Below, piece after piece: positions 13,901 through 26,541 of a stretch of 64,000 nt of DNA. Below the pieces are notes generated by a model. That model worked only from the letters and a program-made list of their open reading frames with translations. It did no database searches and was not told the DNA's origin. A program made the translations under genes and the position numbers. Source of the DNA: Notolepis coatsorum (taxonomy: Eukaryota; Chordata; Actinopteri; Aulopiformes; Paralepididae); contig OZ020587.1 in the NCBI GenBank assembly GCA_963971535.1, positions 156,816,377 through 156,880,376 of the forward strand, written 5' to 3'. Each line of letters opens with the position of its first letter. The stretch's first letter is position 1.

Positions 13901-16735
13901 AAGGTGCTTATGGGAAAATCTTTTTTTATCCCACATCAAAGTTAGTCGAAAATGCTGATTCTGGGGACTTTGAAACTGAAATTACTCAAAAAGTACACAG
14001 TAAAAATATTTCATATAATTTGTACAAGTAGTCTAAGAGGTACTAAGTACAACCATGGCAGTTTCATAAGGTGCTTATGGGAAAATCTTTTTTTATCCCA
14101 CATCAAAGTTAGTAGAAAATGCTGATTCTGGGGACTTTGAAACTCAAATTACTCAAAAAGTACACAGTAAAAATATTTCATATAATTTGTACACGTAGTC
14201 TAAGAGGTACTAAGTACAACCATGGCAGTTTCATAAGGTGCTTATGGGAAAATCTTTTTTTATCCCACATCAAAGTTAGTCGAAAATGCTGATTCTGGGG
14301 ACTTTGAAACTCAAATTACTCAAAAAGTACACAGTAATAACATTTAATATAATTTGTACACGTAGTCTAAGAGGTACTAAGTACAACCATGGCAGTTTCA
14401 TAAGGTGCTTATGGGAAAATCTTTTTTTATCCCACATCAAAGTTAGTCGAAAATGCTGATTCTGGGGACTTTGAAACTGAAATTACTCAAAAAGTACACA
14501 GTAAAAATATTTCATATAATTTGTACAGGTAGTCTAAGAGGTACTAAGTACAACCATGGCAGTTTCATCAAGTGCTTATGGGAAAATCTTTTTTTATCCC
14601 ACATCAAAGTTAGTCGAAAATGCTGATTCTGAGGACTTTAAAACTGAAATTACTCAAAAAGTACACAGTAAAAATATTTCATATAATTTGTACAAGTAGT
14701 CTAAGAGGTACTAAGTACAACCATGGCAGTTTCATAAGGTGCTTATGGGAAAATCTTTTTTTATCCCACATCAAAGTTAGTCGAAAATGCTGATTCTGGG
14801 GACTTTGAAACTGAAATTACTCAAAAAGTACACAGTAAAAATATTTCATATAATTTGTACACGTAGTCTAAGAGGTACTAAGTACAACCATGGCAGTTTC
14901 ATAAGGTGCTTATGGGAAAATCTTTTTTTATCCCACATCAAAGTTAGTCGAAAATGCTGATTCTGGGGACTTTGAAACTCAAATTACTCAAAAAGTACAC
15001 AGTAATAATATTTCATATAATTTGTACACGTAGTCTAAGAGGTACTAAGTACAACCATGGCAGTTTCATAAGGTGCTTATGGGAAAATCTTTTTTTATCC
15101 CACATCAAAGTTAGTCGAAAATGCTGATTCTGGGGACTTTGAAACTGAAATTACTCAAAAAGTACACAGTAAAAATATTTCATATAATTTGCACAGGTAG
15201 TCTAAGAGGTACTAAGTACAACCATGGCAGTTTCATCAAGTGCTTATGGGAAAATCTTTTTTTATCCCACATCAAATTTAGTCGAAAATGCTGATTCTGA
15301 GGACTTTAAAACTGAAATTACTCAAAAAGTACACAGTAAAAATATTTCATATAATTTGTACAAGTAGTCTAAGAGGTACTAAGTACAACCATGGCAGTTT
15401 CATAAGGTGCTTATGGGAAAATCTTTTTTTATCCCACATCAAAGTTAGTCGAAAATGCTGATTCTGGGGACTTTGAAACTCAAATTACTCAAAAAGTACA
15501 CAGTAATAATATTTCATATAATTTGTACACGTAGTCTAAGAGGTACTAAGTACAACCATGGCAGTTTCATAAGGTGCTTATGGGAAAATCTTTTTTTATC
15601 CCACATCAAAGTTAGTCGAAAATGCTGATTCTGGGGACTTTGAAACTGAAATTACTCAAAAAGTACACAGTAAAAATATTTCATATAATTTGTACACGTC
15701 GTCTAAGAGGTACTAAGTACAACCATGGCAGTGTCATAAGGTGCTTATGGGAAAATCTTTTTTTATCCCACATCAAAGTTAGTCGAAAATGCTGATTCTG
15801 GGGACTTTGAAACTCAAATTACTCAAAAAGTACACAGTAATAATATTTCATATAATTTGTACACGTAGTCTAAGAGGTACTAAGTACAACCATGGCAGTT
15901 TCATAAGGTGCTTATGGGAAAATCTTTTTTTATCCCACATCAAAGTTAGTCGAAAATGCTGATTCTGGGGACTTTGAAACTGAAATTACTCAAAAAGTAC
16001 ACAGTAAAAATATTTCATATAATTTGTACAGGTAGTCTAAGAGGTACTAAGTACAACCATGGCAGTTTCATCAAGTGCTTATGGGAAAATCTTTTTTTAT
16101 CCCACATCAAAGTTAGTCGAAAATGCTGATTCTGAGGACTTTAAAACTGAAATTACTCAAAAAGTACACAGTAAAAATATTTCATATAATTTGTACAAGT
16201 AGTCTAAGAGGTACTAAGTACAACCATGGCAGTTTCATAAGGTGCTTATGGGAAAATCTTTTTTTATCCCACATCAAAGTTAGTCGAAAATGCTGATTCT
16301 GGGGACTTTGAAACTGAAATTACTCAAAAAGTACACAGTAAAAATATTTCATATAATTTGTACAGGTAGTCTAATAGGTACTAAGTACAACCATGGCAGT
16401 TTCATAAGGTGCTTATGGGAAAATCTTTTTTTATCCCACATCAAAGTTAGTCGAAAATGCTGATTCTGAGGACTTTAAAACTGAAATTACTCAAAAAGTA
16501 CACAGTAAAAATATTTCATATAATTTGTACAAGTAGTCTAAGGGGTACTAAGTACAACCATGGCAGTTTCATAAAGTGCTTATGGGAAAATCCCACATCA
16601 AAGTTAGTCGAAAATACTCATTGTTCTATAAAAAGGACTTTGAAACTCAAATTACTCAAAGTACACAGTAAAAGTAGTTAATATTATTTGTGCAAGTAGT
16701 CTTGAGAAGTATTAAGTACAAACATGGCAGTGTAA
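10909..16735 (-). repeat. Right arm: about 35 inverted tandem copies of the 167-bp unit, with an 11-unit higher-order period
   Basis: These are the left-arm units in opposite orientation, beginning partway through a unit at the palindrome centre. Rare variants recur at an offset of 1,837 bp, which is 11 x 167. TAACATTT occurs at 12501 and 14338, and TAATATTT follows ACAGTAA at 13169 and 15006. This shows a block duplication of 11 units inside the array. The arm is about 9 units longer than the left one. Confidence 0.95.
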
Positions 16736-17133
16736 TAAACTACTTATGAAATAATAGAAATGAACCACATGCCATCCTTTACTTTGAAATCCTCACCGGA
16801 AGTGTTCCTCTGTGGAATTGTCTGTAGCTTTTGTTTAGTGGTCGAATATACTGCGCGTCCTATTGATTCGATGTTCAATAATACTGCACATACGAAACGT
16901 CCTATTGATTAGACTAAACGTCCTATTGATTCGATGCGCATTCAATGTCATATTAAGTATTTCTGTAAGATCTACTTGCGAGACTGTGTTCAAAAGTCAC
17001 GTCGGTTCATTACAACAGCCTCCCAGGGTTGTTTGAATGCATTACCGTAAACCTGGAACTAATCGCGCACTCGAAAAACAAGAGCGGCTCACTTGACCAC
17101 GCAAAAGCAAAAGACGGCTCACTTGACCGCAGT
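16736..17133 (-). repeat. Right terminal inverted repeat of the foldback element
   Basis: Reverse complement of 5000-5384 with few differences. It keeps both copies of the GGCTCACTTGACC iteron and all three CGTCCTATTGATT copies. Its terminal TCA supplies an accidental stop codon (minus strand) to the interrupted LINE ORF1. Confidence 0.8.
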
Positions 17134-17842
17134 GCTGGTGTCCATCTCTTCAGAGTCCTCTGATGCAGCCCCCACCTCTTCCCCGGTCCCTGGCAACCCC
17201 TCTGAGCCTCCTATAGACCCTTCCCTCTTCTTCCTCTCCTCCGCGCATGTAGACGTTCCCTCTGCCGCGTCCCTTTCGCCGCGCGCCTCCAGATGCGCTC
17301 TGCCGCCTCCTCGCCCGCCAGCGCTGCCTCCCCGTGTCCGCGGCCCAGACCCAGTAGCTCTTGTTTCGCCTGTAGATGCTCCGGATCCCAGCTGTCTCTC
17401 CATGGACTTCAGTAGACCCAAATCAAAACCATCTATGTTTTCATTCAGGCCTGCGGTGTCCTCTCTCCCTCTCTGCCGCGCTGTCAGCTCCTTCTCCTCG
17501 TCATCTGCGTGCTGTGTGCTCAGGCCGTCACTCTCCTGTTCACTCTGACGCGCACTCAGCTCTGCGCTCTCCCCTGTCACCGTCTCCACTTGATCTCCAT
17601 CTGGGGTCTGCGTGATCTCCTCCTCTTCCTCATCCTCCTCCGCTTCATCATCTCCTTCGTCTTCTTCCTCTCCTTCGTCTTCATCATCTGCTTCTGCCTC
17701 ACCCTCGTCCTCTCCACCTGTTTTCTCCGTCTCAGTGGCTTCTCCTCCGTCGTTTCCACTCTTCTTGGCAGCCCCACCGGTCTCACCTCTCGTACCCTGC
17801 TCCTCGTAGCGCTTCCAGGGCATGCATGTACACTGCTCGTAC

Positions 17843-19244
17843 CAGTGGCGGCCGCTGGGTACTTCGCCACTAGGGGCGCTAGGTAAAAAAAGCCCAACAC
17901 AAACACGCACAGCTCTCTCTCTCTCTCTCTCTCGCTCTCTCTCTCTCTCTCGCTCTCTCTCTCTCTCTCAGATGATGTCAGATCCATTCAATAATAAACA
18001 CATTTGTAAAGCTCGTTATTTTAAACAAGTTACCATTCATTGTCTGAGTGGTTATGTCCCACATGCGGCGAAATTAGAGAGAGAGAGAGAGAGCGAGAGC
18101 GAGAGCGAGAGAGAGAGAGAGAGAGCATTTTAGTAAAGTTACATTTTCAACAAGATTGCTGCTATTTAAACACTTCATGGAAACGGGGTAACGTTAACCT
18201 TATGTCGACTGTAGTATTGTATGACCTCGACATAACGTTTAAACGTTAACGTTACTCCGTTTCCATGAAGTAATTATAAAAGTGGCCAGCTAAGATGACG
18301 GAGCTAACAGCTAGCAGTAGCTGTAACGTTACAACGTTATGCGGCATCAGTAGACAACGTATCATGTATTAAACTAGAGTTGAGATCGCTAATCTACCTT
18401 GTTGTTGGCTTGTTGATAAAGTATATCCACTCCATGGCATTGTCCATCCAGCCTGTGTTGATGTCCATCCATTGTCCGCATCCATATAGCTTGTTGTTAG
18501 CCAACAAGCTGTGTGAGTGAAGAGCTGTGTCTTTGTCCATTTCCGCCTCGAACAGCCTGCAAACTACCTGGCGTTCTATCGCCATGCTCTAAGACAAACT
18601 CTAACCTTAACCAACTTTGAAAGAGTGCCTAAGCTCAGTGTAGTTGCTGTTGTTGTTGACGAGTCGACTGAACTGCTGTTGCTGTGATAAGAACTACCTC
18701 CTCCTGGCGCATTCTCTCTCTAAGCCAACCCGAGAAATGCGGCTATGGAAAAAAACTGGCATCGCGTCGGCCAATCAGAGAGCGTCTCCACGAAAATGCG
18801 GCTATGGAAATTCTTCACGGAAGTTCACGCTGCTGCCTAGACCGCTTCAAATCGCGCTCGGATTCCAACATAATAGTCATATTTCAACGCACAACGCGTT
18901 ATGCACTGATTGGCTGTGACGGAGACAGCGATCAAACTGTGACGCGCACTCAGAGCGCTATCGCTTCTAGCCCGGGCGAGAAATACGAAAAAATAAAAAA
19001 AAACGTCACTTCCTGCTCATGAAAACGATGTTTTTTTAATTTAGATAATAACGTTATATTGTGCATTGGAAATACAAACATACTTAAAATGAGTAAATAT
19101 TATTCATTTTAAACATGTTTATATTATTTATAGGGCTATAAAACACAAAAACGAAAAAGTTTTATTTTCTTCTTCTCTGATTTAACAGCAGCTGGCCAGC
19201 AGGTGGGTCGGCACCCTTGCGCCCCTAGTGGCGAGCCGCCACTG
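17843..19244. mobile_element. Non-autonomous hAT element, 1,402 bp
   Basis: Ends are CAGTGGCGGC and GCCGCCACTG, with a further inverted match CGCCACTAGGGGCGC / GCGCCCCTAGTGGCG just inside. The flanks are a perfect 8-bp target duplication, GCTCGTAC, at 17835-17842 and 19245-19252, the hAT hallmark. The interior holds CT repeats (17911-17970), AG repeats (18077-18125) and a long hairpin (18173-18270), but no transposase frame. It disrupts LINE ORF1. Confidence 0.92.
18173..18270. repeat. Imperfect palindrome with about 35-40-bp arms inside the hAT element
   Basis: The arm beginning CTTCATGGAAACGGGGTAAC at 18173 is repeated as its complement ending at 18270 (CGTTTCCATGAAG). A loop of about 20 bases lies around 18208-18228. 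It could extrude as a hairpin. No other function is evident. Confidence 0.7.
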
Positions 19245-20134
19245 GCTCGTACTTTTCATCACATCCCCTGCACTTTCGTTCAGTGTCACACTCTCGAGCG
19301 TAGTGACCTTGCTGGGCACATTTGTGACATTTGAAGTCCGGGCAATCTCTCAGGACGTGACCAGGCTGAAGACACAGCCTACAAACTCGCACCTGCCTAT
19401 TATGGATCACTCGAAAATGTTCCATCCCCTGTTGAGTCTCAAACCGGGTCGAATACGGCAGGGATTTGACATACCAGTGAACTTCACTTTTACGAACCTT
19501 GTGCCGTCTATAATGTCTGTTCCAGGCCACGTCCTTCTCTTGATCTGCGTTACCGCCGCCACACCCCATAGCTTCAGTTTCTCGAGAATGTCCTCATCCG
19601 TTACGTATAAAGGCAGACCCAAAAAAGAGACGACAACCTCATCGTTCGACAGTTCTGTTGCCATTATTCTACTGTCCTTGATTTTAAATCCGTCCATCAG
19701 TTTCTCCTTCACCTTCTCATCCATCAACATGATTTCATACTTCTTGGGCGTCTTGTATCGACATCCAATGACAGTCCCACACTCCGACTTTATCGCCCTC
19801 AAAAGCTCCATCATTGTGACTATCAGGCCCCTCAATGTCCACCTCAACTGTTAATCTTAACTCATATTTTCGTTCATTCATTTCATCCGTCTGTCTCGGA
19901 ATCCGCCCACCGTTCGAAATGTTTGTTGCCATGATTTCCCGTCCGAGCCTCGAGACAATCGTCAATTTCCCCCAAACAGCTAAAAGCCGTTGGGGGAAAC
20001 TACACTATACAAAAAACAAAATAACACTCTACTACTTACTCTATACTCACTTTAACCAACTATCTCACTATCAAACTCAAAGCTTCCGCGCGCTGTCAAA
20101 TTCAAACCGACCTGTCAAAAAGAGGGCGTGTTCT

Positions 20135-20172
20135 AGGCGACAGTGTTAACCACTACACCACCGTGCCGCTAT
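20135..20172 (-). mobile_element. tRNA-like head of the split DANA-like SINE
   Basis: On the minus strand this reads GCGGCACGGTGGTGTAGTGG then TTAACACTGTCGCCT, an A-box-containing tRNA-derived head. It continues into the body at 535-787 once the LINE is removed. The first 13 bases are the LINE target duplication. Confidence 0.75.
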
Positions 20173-20325
20173 AGAGAGACACTATATCTACAGCATGTTA
20201 TGTAGGAAGGATTCCTGTAGCCAGTGCTGTTAGTATTCCAGTGATACATTAGGAATACATTATTATTATGTATTATATATATATATAAAACTACCTATCT
20301 CATATTATAGTTACCCATATCCCTG
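20173..20325. other. Dispersed repeat remnant
   Basis: The sequence around GAGAGACACT, TATGTAGGAAGGATT and CATTAGGAATACATTATTATT is shared with 26464-26550, followed here by a short TA run. No gene seen. Confidence 0.5.
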
Positions 20326-20333
20326 TGTATGAT

Positions 20334-21000
20334 CAGGGACGTGCACAGGACTTTAGAGGGGCAGGTGCTCAAAGGCTGAAAAAGGCACTACACTTGTGTG
20401 TATATATTAACCGAGCGCGCGTAGCGGGGGCCCCCTTTTTATGCTTTTTGGGGGGTTTTGGTGATCAAATATTGAATATTGAACATACTAATCAGTGCAG
20501 GAGCTCACTTATCCTTGAAAGACACTTTTATCACTGACTTAAAAGGCCCATACATCTCCATAAATGTTCAGGGGGGAGGGAATAAGTGCTTACCCTACAG
20601 ACCCCAAGAAGTGCTGTATATTCTGTATTGTTTAATAATGCATTTTTTATTCCAATCCCGATTTGTATTTGAGATTCCCAAATCCAATCGGACTTGACTT
20701 CTTCATGTCCCTCAATGAGTGTAATACCAGCATTCAACTGTATGCGCCACAGCGGTTTCTATCATCATCATCATCACCACCCACGCTATGCATAAAATAT
20801 ATAGGTCCGTGTAGAGGCACGCTGAGGAGGCCATGCAAACTGCAATGGAATATGGGGCATCTCTCTCTCTTTACCTAATATTTTGATTCTATCCTGACAT
20901 TTTTCAGTTAAAAAAAATAAAAATAAAAAAGGCACTTTTTTGATGAGGCTCAAAAAGGCAGGTGCTCAAGCACCCCTTGGCCTCTGTGTGCACGTGCCTG
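20334..21000. mobile_element. Non-autonomous hAT-like element, 667 bp
   Basis: Ends CAGGGACGTGCACAG and GTGTGCACGTGCCTG form imperfect terminal inverted repeats. A perfect 8-bp duplication TGTATGAT flanks it at 20326-20333 and 21001-21008. The subterminal GGCAGGTGCTCAA sequence occurs near both ends. There is no transposase frame. Confidence 0.9.
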
Positions 21001-21008
21001 TGTATGAT

Positions 21009-21225
21009 AGCATGTAGGGCCTACAATAGTGCTGTATATACCATATATATACATTTATATATGTATATTTACTGCATATATATACCTGCATACTCCTTCT
21101 ATATACAGTACCTACTTATACACCTGCATATAACCCATATAAATTTGTATGATAGCATGTACAATAAGGATGTATATGCCAATATATATATATATATATT
21201 TATTCTTACCGAATATATATGTGTT
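21009..21225. other. AT-rich spacer with TA/TATATG imperfect repeats
   Basis: Repeated GTATGATAGCATGTA (21002 and 21148) and short TA runs; no coding or element ends seen. Confidence 0.5.
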
Positions 21226-21770
21226 TATGTTTATGTTTATTTAGGATCCCCATTAGCTTTTGCACTAGGCAAAAGCTATTCTTCCTGGGGTCCGGCACGC
21301 ACAAATGTACAACAACATTCAATACATTACATTACATCAATACATACATTACATCATCATCAACATCAACATCAATACATTACATCAACATCAACATCAG
21401 TCACATCATCAATTACATTACATCACTATCAACATCAGTTAGAATGATATAGTACAAGATATCCACCAGCAAAAAGCATTCAATTAAAATAACTAAAATA
21501 ACTAAAATAACTAAAATAACTAAAATAACTAAAATCAAACAAATAGTGCTTCCTGAGCAGCACTCACCGCCATCAACTTAAACACAACCAACAGTCAACT
21601 GGTTTTCACCTCTTTGCCATAATGGCTCAGTGCATGCTCATCAGCAGATGGCATTTTAACTTCCTCTTAAAGGTAGCCTTGGATTCTATTTCAGCTAAGT
21701 AGCTTGGCAATGAGTTCCATTCTATGATAGCTCTGTAAGTGTTAAGAGCTACAGGTAGTCTCTATATATC
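21226..21770 (-). mobile_element. 3' end of an L2-like LINE
   Basis: The minus-strand 3' terminus is (CATAAA)n preceded by AATGGGGATCCTAAATAAA-type sequence, as at the end of the related fragment 45520-46645. Bases 21640-21760 read on the minus strand give the typical last RT segment: AIIEWNSLPSYLAEIESKA then F-K-R-K-L-K and a stop. Between them lies a 3' UTR with ACATCA-rich repeats (21330-21440) and an (AACTAAAAT)n stretch (21485-21535). Confidence 0.7.
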
Positions 21771-23660
<1,890 letters not shown>

Positions 23661-25505
23661 TTAACTAGTGTCACTACAGTAAGTCACAGAAGATTTTAGT
23701 AGATTTGTTCTCGGTTTAGGTGCCATTAGGTGGCCTGACGTAGCTTGTCTAGTCATATGGTCATGTTCTTCTCTTATGTAAACTATATGATCATAAAAAT
23801 ACTGTGGTTTTTTGACAACTTGAACATTTCTGAGAAAAGTAATGAGACGGGATTGCAGACGTTTCTCAACCGTAAGCCATGATAATTGTCTGTGCATAAC
23901 TCCAATGTTAGTGCGCTTTGAACAGTGGAGAGCTAGCCTTGCAGCCTTATTTTGAGCTATTTGTAGTTTCTGTATATGTGTTTTTGCTGCTGATGACCAT
24001 ATGACGGGACAGTACTCAAGATGTGACAAAACCAGAGCCTGGATGACTTCTTTCAAAGTGGTTGGTGTTAAATACTTTGTGCATTTTCTTGTCACAGCTA
24101 TGCTCCTTCCTATTTTTGTTATTATACTGTCAATTTGCTTTGTCCACTTTAAACCTGAATCAAGAACCATGCCAAGCAACTTAGCCTCTTTTACCTGTTC
24201 CACTGGCTGACCAGCCAGAGTCAGTCTTAATTGTGGATCGCTGCTTAATATGTGCCTGGATCCGAATACCATAGCTTTTGTTTTTTCAATGTTGAGTACC
24301 AGTTTGTTATTGTTGACCCAGTCTGTTATGGCTTTAAGCTCTATTCCAAGTATATTGTTTAACTCACTACATGTTGATGCTGCACTGTACATTGTCGAAT
24401 CGTCAACATACATGATTACACTAGATTTATTTAATACATAAGGGAGGTCGTTTGTGAATATTGAGTATAGCAAAGGCCCAAGCGAACTTCCCTGTGGGAC
24501 CCCACACTGCAACACCTTACTTTCAGAAAAGCTCCCATTGAAAAATACTTTCTGGGTTCTCCTAGTCAGGTAGGTCTCCATCCAACACATGGCAACAGAG
24601 CCAAAGCCATAGCATTTGAGTTTGTTCAGCAGCAGACTATGATCGTTCACATCGAAAGCTGCGCTAAAGTCTAACATCACAGCTCCAACAAGCCTCCTAT
24701 CATCCATGCTCTTAAACCATTCGTCAGTCATTTGGGCAAGTGCTGTGCTTGTAGATTGACCATCTCTATATGCATGTTGGTAGTCCGTTATCAGACTATT
24801 ACTTGAAAAGTAGTTTTGAATTTGGGTGTATACAATTTTTTCTATTATTTTACTTAACACTGGGAGGAGACTTATGGGTCGACTATTGGAACCAGCGAAG
24901 GTTTTTCTTTTGTCCTTAGGTAATGGGATAACCTTGGCTTCCTTCCAGATCTCAGGGCACACACCTTGCTCTAGACATTTATTGAAGATGTGACTTAATG
25001 GCTTAGATATGTATTTGGCAGTCATTTTGAGCAGTTTACCATCCAAGTTGTCAATACCAGGAGATTTATCATCAGACAGGTGTAAAAGCATATTTTCAAC
25101 ATGTTCCTCTGTAACATGGTGGAACTCAAACATGCACTGCCTCTCCTTCATGATACAATCTTTAATGATGTTATGTGACACTGTGTCATCGACTGCACCC
25201 ATGGCGTTCCTCAGCTTGTTTACTTTATTTGTAAAGTAATCATTAAAATGATTTGCAATATCTGCTGGCTTGGTAAGGAATTTACCCTCTGTTTCTATAA
25301 AGGAAGGATGCATGTTTGAGTTCCTCCCCATTATGTTATTTAACGTTCTCCATAATTTTTTCCCATCATTTTTAGAATCACTGATTTTCTGCATGTAGTA
25401 TTCCTTCTTTCTACATTTATTCAATTTGGTTACCGTGTTTCTTAGTTTACAGTAATGTTGTTTGTCACATGGATTGCCTGTTCTATATGTGATATATCTA
25501 TCCAC
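23661..25505 (-). CDS. L2/Jockey-group reverse transcriptase ORF, truncated at both ends
   Basis: The 614-residue open frame lacks the endonuclease. Visible are the linker (KLWRTLNNIMGRNS, NHFNDYFTNKV), then RT motifs: SPGIDNLDGKLLK, SRPISLLPVLSKIIEKIV, LDFSAAFDVNDHSLL, CGVPQGSSLGPLLYSIFTND and the catalytic MYVDDST. YVDD is unusual, since related LINEs normally have YADD or FADD there. The thumb follows with SHLEYCPVIW and QNKAARLAL. After KSSVTY the sequence leaves the family: the expected W-N-x-L-P ending is missing, so the 3' end is truncated or frameshifted. The Met is only the first one after the 5' truncation at about 25505. Confidence 0.85.
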   Translation of the reverse strand: MDRYITYRTGNPCDKQHYCKLRNTVTKLNKCRKKEYYMQKISDSKNDGKKLWRTLNNIMGRNSNMHPSFIETEGKFLTKPADIANHFNDYFTNKVNKLRNAMGAVDDTVSHNIIKDCIMKERQCMFEFHHVTEEHVENMLLHLSDDKSPGIDNLDGKLLKMTAKYISKPLSHIFNKCLEQGVCPEIWKEAKVIPLPKDKRKTFAGSNSRPISLLPVLSKIIEKIVYTQIQNYFSSNSLITDYQHAYRDGQSTSTALAQMTDEWFKSMDDRRLVGAVMLDFSAAFDVNDHSLLLNKLKCYGFGSVAMCWMETYLTRRTQKVFFNGSFSESKVLQCGVPQGSSLGPLLYSIFTNDLPYVLNKSSVIMYVDDSTMYSAASTCSELNNILGIELKAITDWVNNNKLVLNIEKTKAMVFGSRHILSSDPQLRLTLAGQPVEQVKEAKLLGMVLDSGLKWTKQIDSIITKIGRSIAVTRKCTKYLTPTTLKEVIQALVLSHLEYCPVIWSSAAKTHIQKLQIAQNKAARLALHCSKRTNIGVMHRQLSWLTVEKRLQSRLITFLRNVQVVKKPQYFYDHIVYIREEHDHMTRQATSGHLMAPKPRTNLLKSSVTYCSDTS

Positions 25506-25860
25506 ATCTGTCTGTGCATACCTGCATAACCTTTTACATATCTGTAGATAGTATATCTATATCTGTACATATCCCTTACCTCTTACTAGTTACACTGCTG
25601 GCCAGTATGACTTACTACCATAGTGTCTTTATACCTGTATCACTGTACATATTAATACTACAACTCTGTACACATACATCTGATTAGCACTATTACTCAG
25701 TAGTATAAATGTATATTCATACCCACTTACCCAGCTTAATCACCTGTATGTTGTATATTACTGTTGCACTTTACTGTTACATTTGCACTCTGGTTGGATG
25801 CCAAGCTTATTTACGTTGTACTGTACTTGTGCTACATAATGACAATACAATCTAATCTAA
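25506..25860 (+). mobile_element. 3' UTR of a LINE ending in (AATCT)n
   Basis: The segment with CTGGTTGGATGCCAAGC and GACAATACAATCTAATCTAA is shared, in opposite orientation, with 47047-47094 plus 48099-48960. This shows a dispersed LINE 3' region. It ends on the plus strand in a short (AATCT)n tail at 25848-25860. No coding part is kept here. Confidence 0.65.
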
Positions 25861-26280
25861 TGATACTGGGATATAAAGGGAGTTATTGGATTAACTGTAG
25901 TTTCTAGTGCCATCTTTCCCGTTTGCCTAATTTGCTCACAATTCACTTCTTGTGATATATTATTACGCCAATAGTAATCATACAAAAAACACAATATTAT
26001 GTTAACTATTATAATGCTAACTAATACTACTTTGTTTCATTGTATTAGACAAAAATCAATACAATTATACAGCTTTACAAAGACAGCAGGATACGAGCGA
26101 AACAAAGCACACAAAAAGGACAAAACAGAGTACATTGGGAGCTGTGATGATGTGCGAATAATGAATAGTCAATCAATAGTATCGGTGGCATTGAGGCAGT
26201 GGGGGAGGGGGGGGCAAATCAAATTCAACCAGATTGTCAACAGCAACATGCGGCATGGGGTTGCTCTCCGTCACTGCTGC
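25861..26280. other. Non-coding stretch
   Basis: No repeat family or gene recognised, apart from a short G run at 26200-26213. Confidence 0.4.
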
Positions 26281-26420
26281 ACTACCAAACGGTTAACACT
26301 TTCACTGTGACAACACACAGAAGGTTAACCCTTTCACTGCCACACAACAGCAGGTTAACCCTTTCACCTAGTGATAGTAAAGGGTTAACATTCTGTAGGG
26401 TGGCAGTGAAAGGGTTAATT
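26281..26420. repeat. Minisatellite of GGTTAACCCTTTCAC-type units
   Basis: About four degenerate units carry GGTTAACCCTTTCACTG and its inverse AAAGGGTTAA. The same unit type forms a longer array at 51717-52022, 25 kb away. Confidence 0.75.
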
Positions 26421-26540
26421 ATCTGCCAGGATCCATATCAGCACGTCTGTGTCATCAAGAGATAGAGAGACACTGTAGCCACAGAGTGTTATGTAGGAAG
26501 GATTGTTGTGCTGTTAATATTCCAGCAATACATTAGGAAT

Positions 26541-26541
26541 A

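Larger units (their letters stand above)
5000..17133. mobile_element. Giant foldback element: two head-to-head inverted arms of 167-bp repeats with unique termini
   Basis: The ends are mirror images: ACTGCGGTCAAGTGAGCC at 5000 and its reverse complement ending at 17133. Inside lie about 385-400 bp of matching terminal sequence, then long tandem arrays of a 167-bp unit pointing inward on both sides. They meet with no spacer near 10908/10909. No transposase-like reading frame is present, so any mobility would be non-autonomous. It interrupts the last codons of LINE ORF1: the flanks GGG (4999) and GCTGG (17134) rejoin into an ORF1 ending about one codon later at TGA. No target duplication longer than one base is evident. 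The superfamily is not recognised. Confidence 0.85.
17134..19932 (-). pseudogene. LINE ORF1: CCHC zinc-knuckle nucleic-acid chaperone-like protein, frameshifted and interrupted
   Basis: It probably starts at the Met of MATNISNGGRIPRQT (19930-19932). Two frame changes are needed, near 19818 and near 19475, to keep the protein homologous throughout. The middle carries two CCHC-type knuckles (CRLCLQPGHVLRDC and CHKCAQQGHYAREC, around 19288-19385). The hAT element at 17843-19244 then interrupts the frame between KYE and the following Q. Downstream is a long acidic, Glu/Asp-rich low-complexity tail (about 17560-17780). The native stop would have been just beyond the foldback insertion, at 4994-4996. 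Proteins of this layout bind LINE RNA. This copy is dead. Confidence 0.8.
801..20134 (-). mobile_element. L1/Tx1-like non-LTR retrotransposon, full span with nested insertions
   Basis: The outer limits are set by a 13-bp target duplication, AGGCGACAGTGTT, at 788-800 and 20135-20147. The minus-strand order is 5' UTR (19933-20134), ORF1 (19932 down to about 4994, interrupted), a short spacer, ORF2 (4874-1071), 3' UTR, and a poly(A) seen as poly(T) at 799-812. Removing the foldback element (5000-17133) and the hAT element (17843-19244) leaves about 5.8 kb, a normal length for a two-ORF L1-type LINE. The CCHC ORF1 plus endonuclease/RT/Cys-rich ORF2 architecture fits the L1 group, with the Tx1 branch as the best guess. 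Frameshifts in ORF1, a stop in ORF2 and both insertions make this copy inactive. Confidence 0.9.

Noticed and set aside
17119-17910. Acidic 263-residue protein as a host gene
   Set aside because: It continues LINE ORF1 across the hAT insertion; its last residues come from the foldback terminus and its first ones from the hAT element.
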